From Scatophagus argus (lineage: Eukaryota; Chordata; Actinopteri; Scatophagidae), in the NCBI RefSeq assembly GCF_020382885.2, contig NC_058499.1, forward strand, positions 14,307,872 to 14,371,871: 64,000 nt of DNA, read 5' to 3'. Below the pieces are notes generated by a model. The model worked only from the letters and a program-made list of their open reading frames with translations, was not told the origin of the DNA and ran no database searches. This document shows, piece after piece, positions 1-13,331 of this stretch. Every line of letters starts with the position of its first letter. The stretch's first letter is position 1. A program made the position numbers and the translations under genes.

Positions 1-143
1 AGCCTGCCGCATAGGTCAGAAGCCTCTTCTATCCAGTATTATCTCTGTCCTTGCTCTGGTTCAGTTTTGAGTATTCTGCATTTTTCTGATTGTGTATTTT
101 ACCTTATTGTTGACAAAGTCAGTGTTGTGCCTTTTCTGAGCAG

Positions 144-3100
144 AGACTATATGTCAGTGCAGACCCGAGCAGTGCTGAGTGCCATCCTGTTTGCCACTGG
201 CCTGTGGCTGTTCCTCATCTACCTCTTGAGATACACTCTCAAAGCTCTACTCTCCTACCATGGATGGATTTTTGAATCCCATGGGAAAATGAGCACATCA
301 ACTAAAGTGTGGTTGGTAAGTTTGTCCTTCTGACTTTCACTGGCTCTGTCCAAATCTTTAGCTATAGCTATACTCTGTGCGCCACAGGATTGTCTGGCTC
401 ACCATCAGTTTATTCAGAATCAGAATCAGCTTTATTTGCCAAGTACGTGTGATCATACAAGGAGTTTGTGTTCTTTGTGTTCCTCACTCACTGCAGAGAA
501 TATGGTTTGCTATTAAGGGTAATCTATTATACTATATATGTGATGATGTTTAGGGCATTGTTTGTTTGTTACCAGACCCTAGTAAAGATGTTCTCTGGCC
601 GAAGACCGCTGCTCTACAGTTTCCAAGCCTCCTTACCACGGCTCCCAGTGCCCAGGTTGGAAGATACAATTCACAGGGTGTGTAATTACACAGTATTGAC
701 CCTCCATGATCTCAAAGACACAAATTAATGCGGAGCAAGGGTTTCTTATAATTAATAAATGGAAATACACTAAATGCACCCTTTATGTGTATATATTTAC
801 TCCTATGTAGGGCGTTAACTAAACTTACACAACAAAGTCTTTTCTATCTGTTTGATGAATGTAGCTTGTTAGACCATACAGACATAGTTTGACTGTACCG
901 CCATCTACTGTTCAAGCTTCCTTCCTGCACCCTAACACACTGGTATGCAGTCATGTCCTATTAGCTGTAAATGTGCTGAATGTCTTCCAGGTTTTCTGTT
1001 TGTGCTTTGCAGCTACTCAGTTATCTTGATAACACACCATGTTTCCCCCCACAGTACCTTGAGTCAGTCCGTCCCCTGCTGGATAGTGAACAGTACAGCC
1101 AAATGGAGACTTTGGCCAATGACTTTAAAAATTCCGAAGCAGTCCAGCTGCAGAGATACCTAATCCTAAAATCCTGGTGGGCAACAAATTATGTAAGTGG
1201 TGTTTACACTGACGTGACATTGATTTTTGACCTCAAAATCAATTTAGTTATAATGTTATGCGTTGATTGTGTTATCTTGTCTAGGTAAGTGATTGGTGGG
1301 AGGACTACATCTACCTCAGGGGCAGGAGTCCTATCATGGTGAACAGTAATTTCTATATAATGGTAAGATAGACTGTCACCTGGTCAGCTTGTTATACCAA
1401 TGTTTTATTTTTTAACTGGGCTATATTTAATAAACCAATAAATGTATAGTATGAAGACATAAAATAGTAAAATGTGGAAAAAGAGTACATAAATATATCA
1501 TTAAAAAACATTCAAAACCAAAAATATTTTGTAAGACTAAGTGCCAAGAACTTCTAAATAATGGTTGTCATCTGTCTGTCTGTGTTGTCTGCTTTTGTCT
1601 GTGTGGTAAATTTATGCAAAGGACCTCTTGTACATGACCCCAACACATCGACAGGCTGCACGGGCAGGGAATGTGGTCCATGCCATGCTGCAGTACAGAC
1701 GCAAACTGGAGCGTGGTGAACATGCACCGGTAGTATTTGCCACAACGTTACAAACATTGTATAAACGTGAAACCATTCTGCCTATTCAAATCTATTCATT
1801 ATTTTATCTGCTAGGTTAGATTCTGTGATGATTCCATTTCCTTTCTTCTTCTCAGCTGAGGGCTTTGGGGACCGTTCCTATGTGTTCCACTCAAATGGAG
1901 AGGATGTTTAACACCACCCGCATCCCTGGGATTGAGACAGGTAAGCAGTCCTGGCTTGAAACTTGATGTCACAGCACATTTGCTGCTTTGACATCACTAA
2001 CTGAGGTAGAAGTGCCAGCACCCAGAAATGCAGCTGGTTCGAAAGGCCTATGTGTTGCAGTGATGATTTACTTTCCAACAACTGTGTGGCAGATACTCAG
2101 GATTAAGTATGTGGGCTAAAGGGGAGCATTCATTCATGTGTTTGGACAAAATGGCCCTGCAAGTTCTAAGGTGATGATACTTTAACAATACCGTACTTTC
2201 ATCTTTGAGATGAGTTGCACCTTTCCTCTTAGTTCATCCTTTGTCCAATCACACTACTTGCTTCTTGTTTGCTCTTCCTTGCAGATATGGTGCAGCACCT
2301 GACTGACCGTAAGCACCTGCTTGTCTACCACAAGGGCCGTTTCTTCCAAGTGTGGCTGTACACTGGAGGCCGCCACCTCTTACCCAGTGAACTTGAGACA
2401 CAGTTTCAAAGGATCCTCAATGATACGTCAGAACCCCAGCCAGGAGAACTCAAATTAGCTGCCCTGACTGCAGGAAACAGGTATACAACCACATGCATGC
2501 ACAGGACATTTATCCATATACAAACACTAAAGAAGAAAATTCTCCCCCCCCCCCCCCATAGAGTTCCATGGGCTCGGGCTCGGATGAAATATTTCTCCCA
2601 GGGAGTAAACAAAGTGTCCCTGGATGCCATTGAGTCAGCTGCCTTCTTCCTGGCACTAGATGAGGAGCCACAGGGTTATGACCCTGCAAAGATGGGTTCA
2701 CTTGATAGTTATGCCAAGTCCCTTCTTCATGGAAAATGTTATGACAGGTAGGCAGAGAAATCATGGGGAGGTCTCTGCTAGTGGCTGCAGTACTAGTTTA
2801 GATGTTCAGTTTGTTTCCCTCACAAAAAGTTTCCTTCTTTTTTCACAGGTGGTTTGACAAGTCTTTCACCTTGATCTCTTATCCAAATGGAAAAATGGGT
2901 ATAAATGCTGAACATTCTTGGGCTGATGCACCAATTGTTGGACACATGTGGGAGGTATTAAATGTGCGCTGATGTTCTATTTCACAACACTGATTCAAAG
3001 TTTGTGGATATCTGCAGCTGTTTTTTTCTGCTTGTGCAGTTTGTTCTTGCAACAGACTGCTTCCATCTTGGTTATACGGAGGAGGGACACTGTAAAGGGG

Positions 3101-4780
3101 ATGTGAACAAAGGCCTGCCTTATCCCACTCGACTACAGTGGCAGATTCCAAAGGAGGTAGAGAAGCACCTTACAGTGTTTACTACCATCGTTGTGGTAAT
3201 ATGTGTTTCCATCACAAAATCAGGAGATCTTTGTGTTTTCCCCTCTCTTAGTGCCAAGACGCCATTAATACTTCTTACCTATCAGCCAAGCAGATAGCTG
3301 ACGATGTGGACTTTCATGGCTGTTTGTTTACTGAGTTTGGAAAAGGATTGATCAAGAAGTGCAGAACCAGCCCAGATGCCTTTATTCAGCTGGCCTTGCA
3401 GCTGGCACAGTTCAGGGTAGGGCTGCCATCATCCACCACTGTGTCTGCAATAATATTACTGACATTATTGCTCACTGTTGTCTTTTGAATGTTTAATTAC
3501 GCCATCCACCATGAATAACTTCAATCCATCTGCTCTAAAGGACCAGAGAGTGTTCTGCCTGACATACGAGTCATCAATGACTCGTATGTTCAGAGACGGT
3601 CGTACAGAGACAGTACGTTCTTGTACTTCTGAGGCTGTTGCATTCGTCAGAGCCATGGAGGACGCAGGTGCAACGGTAAGCAGAACACACAAATACACAG
3701 GTCACATTTTGAGAGAGCACACCACATGAGGTCACATTGTGCTGGTCAGGACCTGGTCACCAAGACCTAGAGACAGTTTGTCTCTGCGTGTCACTGCCCT
3801 GGACTCTGAACCTCCTGATGTCCTGGCAGCATTAGATCGACTTTCACACCAACAGAAATAAGGTCATTTTGATATGACGTTGAGTTAATATGTAAATGGC
3901 TGGATTCTTATGTTACTGTGCCATTTGTTTTTGTGAACAGAATGTCCAGAGACTTGCCCTATTTCAGAAGGCAGCAGATAAGCATCAGAACATGTATCGA
4001 CTGGCAATGACTGGTTCTGGTATCGACCGCCACCTCTTCTGTCTCTACATTGTGTCCAAATACTTTGGTGTCGACTCACCATTTCTTAAAAAGGTTAGAA
4101 TTATAATCGTCATTCATCTATCATTTTACTGGCTTCTTGTTCACATTTTCTCTCTTAACCTCCCTATCACAAACGTTCTCCTCCTTATCTGGCATTTTTC
4201 CCAAAATACATTCAATGTGTTTGCCTCTAGGTGCTTTCAGAGCCCTGGAAGTTGTCTACCAGCCAGACTCCACAACAGCAGCTCAATTTAGTTGACATCA
4301 ACAAATTCCCTAAATATGTGGGTGCTGGTGGTGGATTTGGCCCGGTGAGTTAAATTGCACTTTGGAGTGAAAGAGTCAAAACATTTCACCCAGTCATCTT
4401 GACCTGGGAGGGATTTGTTCCGTAATATAGCAGCATCTCTTGTTTACCCCCAGGTGGCTGATGATGGTTATGGTGTGTCTTATATAATTGTTGGGGAAAA
4501 CCTCATCACATTCCACATCTCCAGCAAATTCTCCTGCCCTGACACAGTAAGAGCACCACATGAAAGCAGTGCATATTATAGATCTGTCTGTATACGGGTT
4601 ATCTTTCAAAACTCTACACTGTCTGGTTCTCTCTTTGTTATCTCCTTTCAGGACTCATATCGGTTTGGTCAGCACATTCGGAAGGCCATGCTTGATATCC
4701 AAGCACTTTTCAAGGCAGAAAAGAAGGCGGTGGAGCATGCAAAGCATGTACAGATGGAGAACGGGAAAAAGCACATATGA
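144..4780 (+). CDS. cpt1b: Carnitine palmitoyltransferase 1, muscle-type (cpt1b-like), 5' end missing
   Basis: Outer mitochondrial membrane enzyme that moves long-chain acyl groups from CoA to carnitine, the committed step of fatty-acid import for beta-oxidation. Sixteen exons are visible: 144-315, 576-677, 1055-1192, 1285-1362, 1622-1729, 1856-1940, 2285-2480, 2562-2747, 2849-2954, 3040-3156, 3252-3416, 3541-3675, 3941-4093, 4231-4344, 4454-4546, 4652-4780 (TGA). All have AG/GT borders and consistent phases, giving 691 codons; about 90 N-terminal residues, including the first membrane segment, lie left of the window. The first exon holds the second membrane segment ([18 protein letters not shown]). 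The catalytic His is in AEHSWADAP (codon 2913-2915), followed by family hallmarks [19 protein letters not shown] and [18 protein letters not shown]. Stretches such as [29 protein letters not shown] and [10 protein letters not shown] fit CPT1B better than CPT1A as I recall them. The CPT1 family call is very secure, the B paralog less so. It is convergent with sephs1. Confidence 0.93.
415..470. repeat. Short fish interspersed-repeat fragment in cpt1 intron
   Basis: The text cagaatcagctttatttgcc followed by aagtacgtgtgatcatacaa and ggagtttgtg resembles a retroelement end often met in teleost introns. Only a fragment is present, and the family name is not assigned. Confidence 0.5.
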
Positions 4781-5009
4781 CAGAGACTGTGGAATGGTAT
4801 GCTGCATTTGTTTTGATTCACTGGAAAAAAACAAAACAATGTTCTAATGACAGGTTGCACTTGGGGTCTTTTTCTTTTCTGGTGGGTCACATTAGCTGGA
4901 GCTGGTCATTCCTCTGTCAGATAAAAGAGTAGTTGTTATTCCTCTAATTTATTTGTATTTATACTATACTTTTCAGACCTGTGTCATTTTGGTGCTGAGG
5001 TAAAGGCAT

Positions 5010-5262
5010 AATAAAAATAATTGGACACTTTGTTTTTGCACTGGTTGTTTTTCCCGGTTTAAACTTGTTGTCAGTTTATGTAACAGACCTTACATAAATC
5101 TAATGTAATAAATTTATGGAATATAATCTTTACATATGATGTACAATTTGTTCATATGAAAGTTGTAAATATATCCACTTAAAGATTTCTTTGAAAACAG
5201 AAACCCTTTGTAACATTATGAATTTGTTGTTGGCAGCAACTTCTGTGCAATTAACAAATAAA
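5010..5262 (+). terminator. cpt1b 3' UTR polyadenylation signals
   Basis: Three AATAAA hexamers lie downstream of the cpt1b stop, at 5010-5015, 5107-5112 and 5257-5262, in AT-rich DNA with no other gene. The last one is only about 110 bp from the first sephs1 signal on the opposite strand. Which signal is used cannot be told from sequence. Confidence 0.55.
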
Positions 5263-5369
5263 ATTAATTGGACTGGTAAGTTTGCTAAGAACTATTTAAT
5301 CTATTATTTACTCATATAAAGCAATTGCATAAAGCATTCAATACATCACAAACAGATACTGAGAACCAA

Positions 5370-6461
5370 TTTATTATAAGAGAAGTTTATTTTAAGAGGT
5401 GGGGTGTGATCATTTACAGAGGCCTTCCAGGTTCAACGAGGCTATCAGAATAAACAAAAGTGATGTGGACTTCTGCGGACAGCTGGAAGTCAGAATGCTC
5501 TCTTTACATGTTCTCGACGCCATAAGAGAGCAAAACTTAACGCACCAGAACAAACAATGGCAACAGGCAACAAGTTCACTAGACTGCTTGTTGTTCACAA
5601 CCCAGACTGTTTTTTGTGCACAAAGCTGTGACCAGATAATGCAAATTCTATACACCCTGATGTAATTGGAATGCAGATGGTAGAAGGTTCGTCTATTACT
5701 TCAGGTCAATGAACAATGACTTTAATATGCTAATGTTAAAAAAAAACAAAAAACAATTTGCAGTTCCATGACGGAAGCAGTCAGTCACATCTGATTTAGT
5801 TCATTCACATGAGTGCAGCTCCCAGATAGCGGGAACAAACGAACCATCTTCGATTTGAATATTTATTAGTTTAGGTGGGGACAATACAAAAAGTCAAAGT
5901 AATAAAAAAACAAACCTTTCTGGTCACACACAGTTTCTTTCAAGGCATCAGTTACAACAATGAACTAAAACTAGACTTTATAACTGTACAAAGTGAAAGG
6001 ACAAACAAAAACGCCATCAAACGGTCCACTTGCTTGATGAGAGCAATTTTAAAAAGACCCAAAGAGGCAACGGACACCAGACTTCCTAAGATTCAAAATG
6101 AATCAACAGTATCAGATTATTGTCATTTTCATTCTTATCAGAAGCTGCCTGCCAAACACACACACTGAACATATCAGAACACAACAGACATGAAAGGCAA
6201 ATGGATTTTAAGTATGCTCTTATTTCTTAACCATTTTTATCATGGGGATACTGCAGGTTGAGTCCACTGGGTGGTGACATGCCTCCCGGGCCACTGTGCA
6301 AGGCTGTTTTTCATGTAGATACACGCCAACCCAGTCTCTTCTGTGTACATACTATTTTGTGTATATATTTAAACACTCTAGGATGGTTTTGTAGTTTATG
6401 TGTCTAAAATCACTCAGCAGAGCTTTTGTTTTCCGGTCTATGATGCAGCAAAGGAGGAGGA
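5370..6461 (-). other. sephs1 3' UTR with two polyadenylation signals
   Basis: About 1.1 kb of AT-rich non-coding sequence follows the sephs1 stop codon. AATAAA occurs on the minus strand at 5391-5386 and 5375-5370, which would end the transcript about 110 bp from the last cpt1b signal. Short open frames on the plus strand here (5399-5665, 5875-6168) have no recognisable content and are treated as chance. Confidence 0.55.
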
Positions 6462-9400
6462 TTAAGAAGTTGCACCAGGAGTTGGGTTGACATTCTGTGT
6501 GGCTGCTTGCGGTGCCACCTCTATGATCCGCGGTTTGTCAATGATGCGGGCAGTGCGGTTTCCTTTCTCTACAATTCCGATGATCCACGCTTGGTGGCCC
6601 TCGCCGTACTTTGGGGATTTGATTTCGGCACAGAAGCGAGCGGCCTGCTCCCGAGGAAGACAGATAAGCAGGCCTCCTGTGAAGAAAACGAGTTTTCGTC
6701 AGTCACAGAATGTATTTTTAATGTGCAGTGATGCTGATGAGTGCTCAGCTGTTATACTGCTGAACTAACTTGTACTGATTAAAGAGCTGCTTTGGATTCT
6801 GACCCTGATCACAGTATTATTGTCACAGGGCCCTGCAGTAGCTCTCAAGTGGTCTCTGACTGGATAAATAAGAGACTTAATAACACCTAACATGTTCTTT
6901 TTTCACATGTTTCCACGTAGACACATCATTAGTCATTTTAGTCCTTTTTTCTAAGCACTGCTACACAGACAATATGGAACTGTGTCATTCCTTTAAACCA
7001 AATTAATGATACAAGTTGGCTGTAAGGACTGGGCGACCTCGCAATATATACATATTATATGACAAATATATACATGTATTAAAAACAAAAACAATCAGAA
7101 GTCCTCATTATTAGCATTATTTTAGTGTCGAAGGTATTAATGAGCCTCAGTCCAACTTCAGCCTATACGAAGTCATATTCTCTGAACTTTTAACGAGATG
7201 AAGATGTCAAATTTCTATGACATTCTTGTTTTTGCTTACTTACAATATTTCTTACTTATAGCTTGTCGTATCTCACTATGTTCTGAAGTTATTCGGACTC
7301 ATCTTGCCCCAGTTACACTATTCACCTGGCAAGCAGCAAGTACAGCAAGGGTCTTGTAAAACCGAGACACCACACACACACACACACCTGATGTTTCAGG
7401 GCAAGTGCCGTGCATTAGTCCGAACATGTTCCCACAGGCCTTGGACACGGCGGCCATCTTGGCGAGCACTGGGAGGTTGTGGATGACAAATGAGACCTCA
7501 CTTCGTTGTTGCCGTGCCAGCGTCTGAGCGTGGCCGAGGATGCCAAAGCCTGTGATGTCAGTGGCTGCATGAGCGTTGAAGGTATGCATGAGACCAGCCG
7601 CTATGGGGCAAGACAGAGACAGGGGGATTTAGAAGGGCATCTGGATGATTAGTTGTTCCATTTTTTTTCCATTTTTTACAAAGGCTGTAAGTCATTAAGT
7701 CATTGTAGGTCAAATGTTGTGTACTGTTTGAAAGCAAACAAATTGTGACTGACAGATATTGTAATTCAAGTATTAATCCTCATTAAGTTCTTTTTAAATA
7801 AATAAAGGGAACAACATAATCCAAGATAAGAAAGTACTTACTGGAATCACATGTGTACATTGTGAAACACTTGAGGGTGTAATCCCTACATCTGTGTTCC
7901 AATTTTGGATTTGAGATGACAACTGTGTGTTGTAAACAAGAAGCTATAGTACTCAGCTACATGAGCTAATTTCTGTCTAACAAAAAACATTATCTGTTTG
8001 TTTTATTAAGTTATCCCAGGATGTTTATTCTTCATTTTTTCATTGAGCAACTACTGACTGCTGCACAGACTGCTGGTGTGCTTATAAAAAATGTCCCCCA
8101 TTCAATTTTTCTCTGCCCAAAAGCTGATGCAGTTATACTCAATGTAACTTGCTTATTTATTTGAAAAATAATGACAATAACCATAAAAAAATTAAAAGGT
8201 GTAAGGTTCTCACATTGCAGATCAATTACTGGGACATTCATCGTGGTTTTACCTGTCCTGTTGAGCCGAGCCATGTTCATCATGGCTTCGTGGTAGGCCA
8301 GTTCTACATCTTCTTGGGTTACCACCAGCTTGATCTTGTTCCACTTCTCAGGCTGAGAGGAAAAAAAATACAATATACAGCCAATAGCATTACTGTTTAT
8401 GTTAAAAAAAAACCAAAACAAAACAAAAAGTGTCCAGGTAAAAATATTCATGAGTGAGTGGGCAGACTTACAATATCTAGCCACTGGTGTACCGCAACAG
8501 CCACTTGTGTTCCAAGTGGCTTAGTCAACACCAACACGTCTCCTGGCACTGCATTGTCTGGCCTGGAAAGAGTCAAACATGGCATCATTGTGAATTTCTG
8601 CATTACAACAAAATGACACATTTTTGAACAAGGTGTGAGTACACAAACAGGACAGGTAAAGAAATGTGTAGTAGGAACTAACTCTCACATGATAAATTCA
8701 TTGGGCTGGCAGACTGTTGTAGCAACTCCTCCCATCACCACCCAGGGGTTGAGCACCGTCTGTCCTCCAGTTACAGATGTGCCTGCCTCCTCTGACGCAT
8801 CTTTGAACCCCTGGATGATCAGTGGCATCACTTTGTCTCGTTCCTGTACAGAGGCAGGAAATTCAGAGCTGAGACAAGGAGCACAACATAATAATAATGC
8901 CATCTTTGATTCTCTTTATAAGTGGTATTTATATCTAGTATACTGGTTATTTGCAGTTATTTTCAAGACACAAGAACCAAAAGTGAACGCATCAACGGTC
9001 ATGACTCTTACCTTCTCTGACATTTTGTTGCTGACTCCTAGAAGCATCAACATGTTGTCACACTCTGTCACTCCCATGGCATACAGGTCACTTAGAACAT
9101 TGGCACAAGCAATTCTGCCCTACAAAACAGAAATACCGAAAATTAAGCATTTAAAGTGATTGGTATGTGACCTAGGCTAGCATCAGATATAACAGTGACA
9201 TCCTTCCATCTGTCACTTGTACGTACAATTAAAAGAATCCCATAGCAGCAAAAATTAAGGAGGAAGACCATCATACCATCATGTAGGGATCATCCACAAT
9301 GGGGTAGATGTAGTCTGTCGTCTGGACCAGAGAAAGTCCACCATGTCTGAGGGGGATCACACATGTGTCCATGCCTATGCCTTCAAAAATAAAAGAACTG

Positions 9401-10264
9401 TATGTGATATTTTGAAAAGGTTTGTGTTCTGCTGGTCTGCACTATATGTGGTACACTACTGTACTGTACTACACAAAATCTTAACTAAAAAGAAGCCAGA
9501 CAACCTTGGGTTGCTGGGCTTTGATGAAGAAAAAGTCAATTACTCTCATTTTAGTGTGCCTTCACTAGTAGCATGTCGACTTCAGAACTATGTTTTATTG
9601 AACACTTTTAAAGCAGTTAAATGTCATTTGACGCTTACATATAATACAGTCGGTCACTTTTGTCGGAGTTCTATATGAAGTAACTATGATTTCATTCCTG
9701 TCATGAAAGTGATTTCAACCACTGAGGAGAATTCTTGTACAACTTTTCACAAGAATGTGTCTCATGAATTCATTTCCTTTGTCAGGACTCATATTATTTA
9801 TCTTCAGTCATTTCATTAACTATACGTTTTGCATTTTATCTGTTCTTCCTGTTGGAGTCAAAAACATCTGTTTGCTTAAGCCTTATAGCTGTTCAGTCCT
9901 TTATGAATGATTTAATATTATAGTGCAACATAAAGATCATAATTACCTAATCGAGGCATAACTGCCCCAAGGAACTGTTCATCCTCTTGATAATGGTTCT
10001 CCTGTAGGGTTTCTAGCAGCTTCTGTAACACTTCTTGGGGCACCTGTGACCAAAGACAATGGCCATTTTTGCACATTATTTTCAGATCATATTTCTCATC
10101 TGGAGAATACCTTATTATGGCCGTATACAATGACGCGTTCAGTGTAGATTTCGATAAAAAAAGCAAACCTTGCAGCCTGTGCCCTTGAGCTCAGCGAAGC
10201 GTGTGAGTCTGAAGTTCTTGTCCAGCTCATAGCTTTCAGGGTTAAATGACTCCCTCACCGACAT
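6462..10264 (-). CDS. sephs1: Selenophosphate synthetase 1 (Sephs1), complete coding region
   Basis: Member of the SelD/selenophosphate synthetase family (PurM-like ATP-binding fold). Nine coding exons on the minus strand: 10264-10169, 10043-9947, 9380-9277, 9119-9012, 8843-8689, 8562-8472, 8352-8253, 7600-7388, 6676-6462 (TAA). Phases are consistent and the sum is 1179 nt, giving 392 aa, the length of human SEPHS1. The active-site loop reads ELKGTGCK, with Thr29 where SEPHS2 carries selenocysteine and bacterial SelD Cys or Sec. That assigns the SEPHS1 paralog, which lacks normal selenide-dependent activity and is thought to act in redox homeostasis. Other signature segments are [39 protein letters not shown] and [16 protein letters not shown]. 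The ATG exon starts 2 nt upstream of the ATG after a good acceptor (tttcttcag), so the 5' UTR must come from an upstream non-coding exon. Tail-to-tail with cpt1b and same strand as bend7. Confidence 0.96.
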
Positions 10265-10266
10265 GT

Positions 10267-11760
10267 CTGAAGAAAGTCTGGGCCTTCACCAGAGCCACAT
10301 CAACAACCAGGAAAAAACAATGAAATCGGGGATTAGAAACACTGTTTGGATATCACAAGGTGATAGAAGTAAAACATGTTAATGTGCATGGACTTTTAAT
10401 CTCTTCAATCTCGCAATCTCTTTTGTTGAATTTACAATTGTCCACCTTGGTCCATCATTTCAACTGATCTGATATTGTGTACTTTTATTTCCTTGAACAA
10501 TATTTGCAAAATGTTGCAATTTAGCAACAACAACAACAAAAAAATACTCAGGGGTTACTAGCGTCTTAAATTCACAATGAATTGTCACAATCTGCACCCG
10601 AGACTCTTCAATAACATCTCTGTGATACTCACAACCTCTGCTGGCAACATAAAACTTCACATTGAGCTATTGTCTACTTAAAGACTCTCATATTTTCCAT
10701 TTCAGCAAAAGTAAAAAATTGAATGGAAACTCGTGGCCACATAGAGAAACCAGTCCATTTATTTGCTGCTTTAAAATCTTAATCTTTAAAATGTTGTTTA
10801 AACTACTGCAAGTTGCTGAAGGGGCCTCAGATAGTGCACAGTGGGAGTGTTCAAGAGACAAAGTGCTGCCAAGTTCATTCAACCTTTAGCCACTGACTAT
10901 CAATATTAGCTCCGATCATCAGTAAACTTGTCTGTTGTGTATCATCTATTATGTACAACACATTATAAACCTCTGGTCTATCAACTCGGAGACAGAAGTG
11001 CAGATAGCGACAGCCACATTTTCCACGTTTGTGTTTATTTTTCTGAAAATGCATTTTTCGTGTCTGTGCTAGCTTGTGCTTGCAAACGCTGATCCATACA
11101 TGAGGCGAAAAACATAGGCAGCTCTGTGCAACAAAGAGCTGCGGGTGTCAGAGTCTTACAGCTGCAGTACACGTAAAAGCGCACATTGTGCAAGCTACAG
11201 CCTATAAGCATCGGCATTACGGACTTCTTACACATAACGCCAGCTCGTTGCACATGTAAGTTGAAAAGTTGCCGTTGAGCGCCGAACAAAAATGTCGGCG
11301 GCGGAAAAAATTAACCCTTTCCTGTCCTACGCCATGCGATGTGTGCAACATCAGAGTTGGTATCAATAAAACAGCACTAAACATGCTACTTGTGTAAAGT
11401 TCATAATGGTATGGTGCAATAGAAGTGTTTACAACTGTCCTAGATGCGATTTTAGGACCAAAGCGGAGTTATATTCTTGCAACATTTCCCCTTTAATTGC
11501 CCTGACCAGTTTATCCTTACCAGCTTCACGTTAGCGGTGGATCCTGACAGAAGAGCGGGGACAGCACCAGAATGCACTGGGGCTAGAATCGGGCGTCCAC
11601 GGAGAAAGCCTGACGAAAAGTCAGACATATTTTTCTTATTTAGCAGAATTTGAGAGCAGAAAACTACAGATATCTGGTACAATTAAATATACTTTCATAA
11701 ATATACGGATATGACAACGCGCTATTTTAATAAAATAGCATATGGTTTACAATAGAAAGA
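10267..11760 (-). promoter_or_regulatory. Probable sephs1 5' non-coding exon and promoter area
   Basis: The sephs1 coding start lies just inside an exon, so a leader exon is needed upstream. On the minus strand a candidate ends near 11236 with a donor-like GTAAGAAG. Around 11280-11330 the plus strand carries aaaatgtcggcggcggaa, a GC-richer patch of the kind found at housekeeping promoters. The 11400-11700 stretch has a short frame open on both strands but no recognised product. Exact exon and start site are not determined. Confidence 0.35.
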
Positions 11761-13331
11761 GGAAACTCACGAGATCTCAAAGGGTCCTTTGCCTGCACAG
11801 TGGAGGCTTTAACATCCCCTTTAATGAGCTGTGAAGTCTGGCAACAAAATCTCTACAATGGAGTGTACCTTTAATTTACTGTTTTCCCTCCAATTGCACC
11901 TACAACAACAGAGCATGGCCTGGCTCGAAGTGTAGGTACTTAACAAAGGCTGGGGATTACCAGTTTGCATCAGTGAACTTATCCTATCTGTGAACTTATA
12001 CTTATACAGTACTGTGTTCATTATTTAACTAGACCTCCACAATATTTCATGAAGAAATTCAACAATGTGACACATTTTTCTTGTTTCTCCTGTTGTTTAT
12101 TTTAACGTCCAGCATGTAAAAACTAACAAACAACAACAACAAAAAAAAAACAACACATAAACAAAATTGTCAAGAAGCAATTGTTAATGGTGAAAACAAC
12201 ATTTTTTCATATGCACAATGAACTGAAATTAAAGAAAAATGCTGTAAATCTGTCACAGTAACAATAGCACTGATATGTATGGCGTAGTGACTCTAATAAT
12301 GAAAAGAAACAACCATTCTTAGAATATTGTTTATTTTTATATTTTCAGCCGGATGTGGCCTGTCAACTTACTTCTAAAAATACATCCATTATTTACTTTA
12401 GGATGTAATTTGTAATTGAGGTGAATGCTGCACTGCACAATACAACCATTGAAGTACTGGTCACTTAAAAGGCACAATACACGATGGACAACTTACCATA
12501 AAAAGTAATTTGTGCAAAATATGTGGATGTTATACCATTACAGTGCGTTGTCTCGGTATAGACTTGTGACTCCTCCTAATAATGGCATATGAGGACTAGG
12601 CAAGTATGCCTTTATGCTTGTTGTATATTTTAGTGTCTGTTGGCACAGAATCCCAGATCCCAGTATACATCTGATGAATTCTTCAGGAGACTGAGAGATA
12701 GAGATTATGCAAGGTTCTCGTTCGTTTGGTCCATTGTTTTTGGAGGTTTTTTGTTTTTGTTTGTAATATACATCCATAACAGAGCTAAAGTGGCAAAATG
12801 CATCAAGTCAGAGAACCATTGAAGACAATCAGCAAATCTGCAGTAAGGCCATTGTGGCAGTCCTCAAATCAACCAGTCATGTTCACCCCTGCCCCCTTCA
12901 GATTTGTAGGCTTGTTATAGTCACAGCCTATAAATGAAAGAAGAAACAATCCATAAAATTTAAAAAATGTGTTGACATATTTGGTCGTTTTACAGGTCTC
13001 ATAGTCTTGAAAAAAAAACAAAAAAACAGAGAGACCACAAAGAGAAATGCTAGTGAGACAGTGAAAATGACATAGAGAGGTGAAAGAGGGGTTATGGTGC
13101 ATGGTGTGAAGATAATTAGCTGACATTTTGGGAAGCTGTGTGAGAATGTCAAATGTCACAGTGACAGCATGACAAAGACATGTGAGCCAATGAGAAACAC
13201 CACTTTGTGTGTGTTGTCACAGCGATGTGGTGAGAGGTAAAGACAGGGCTCAGAGGGGGGCTGATGGAAAGACGTTGTAAGATGTAGTACTGATATAAGG
13301 GGAAAGGTGCACACAGAAAGACAAAAGGCAG
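11761..13331 (-). other. bend7 3' UTR and intergenic AT-rich DNA
   Basis: No coding exon was recognised. Minus-strand AATAAA at 12101-12096 is a possible bend7 polyadenylation signal, which would make a long 3' UTR. The remainder is AT-rich with short A-runs (for example near 12140 and 13010). Confidence 0.35.

Noticed and set aside
144..4780. Assignment of the first gene to cpt1a
   Set aside because: Paralog-specific stretches ([43 protein letters not shown]) agree better with CPT1B; a tree would settle it.
5399..6168. Plus-strand open frames (88 and 97 codons) as small genes
   Set aside because: They lie in the sephs1 3' UTR, antisense, AT-rich, with no domain or splice context.
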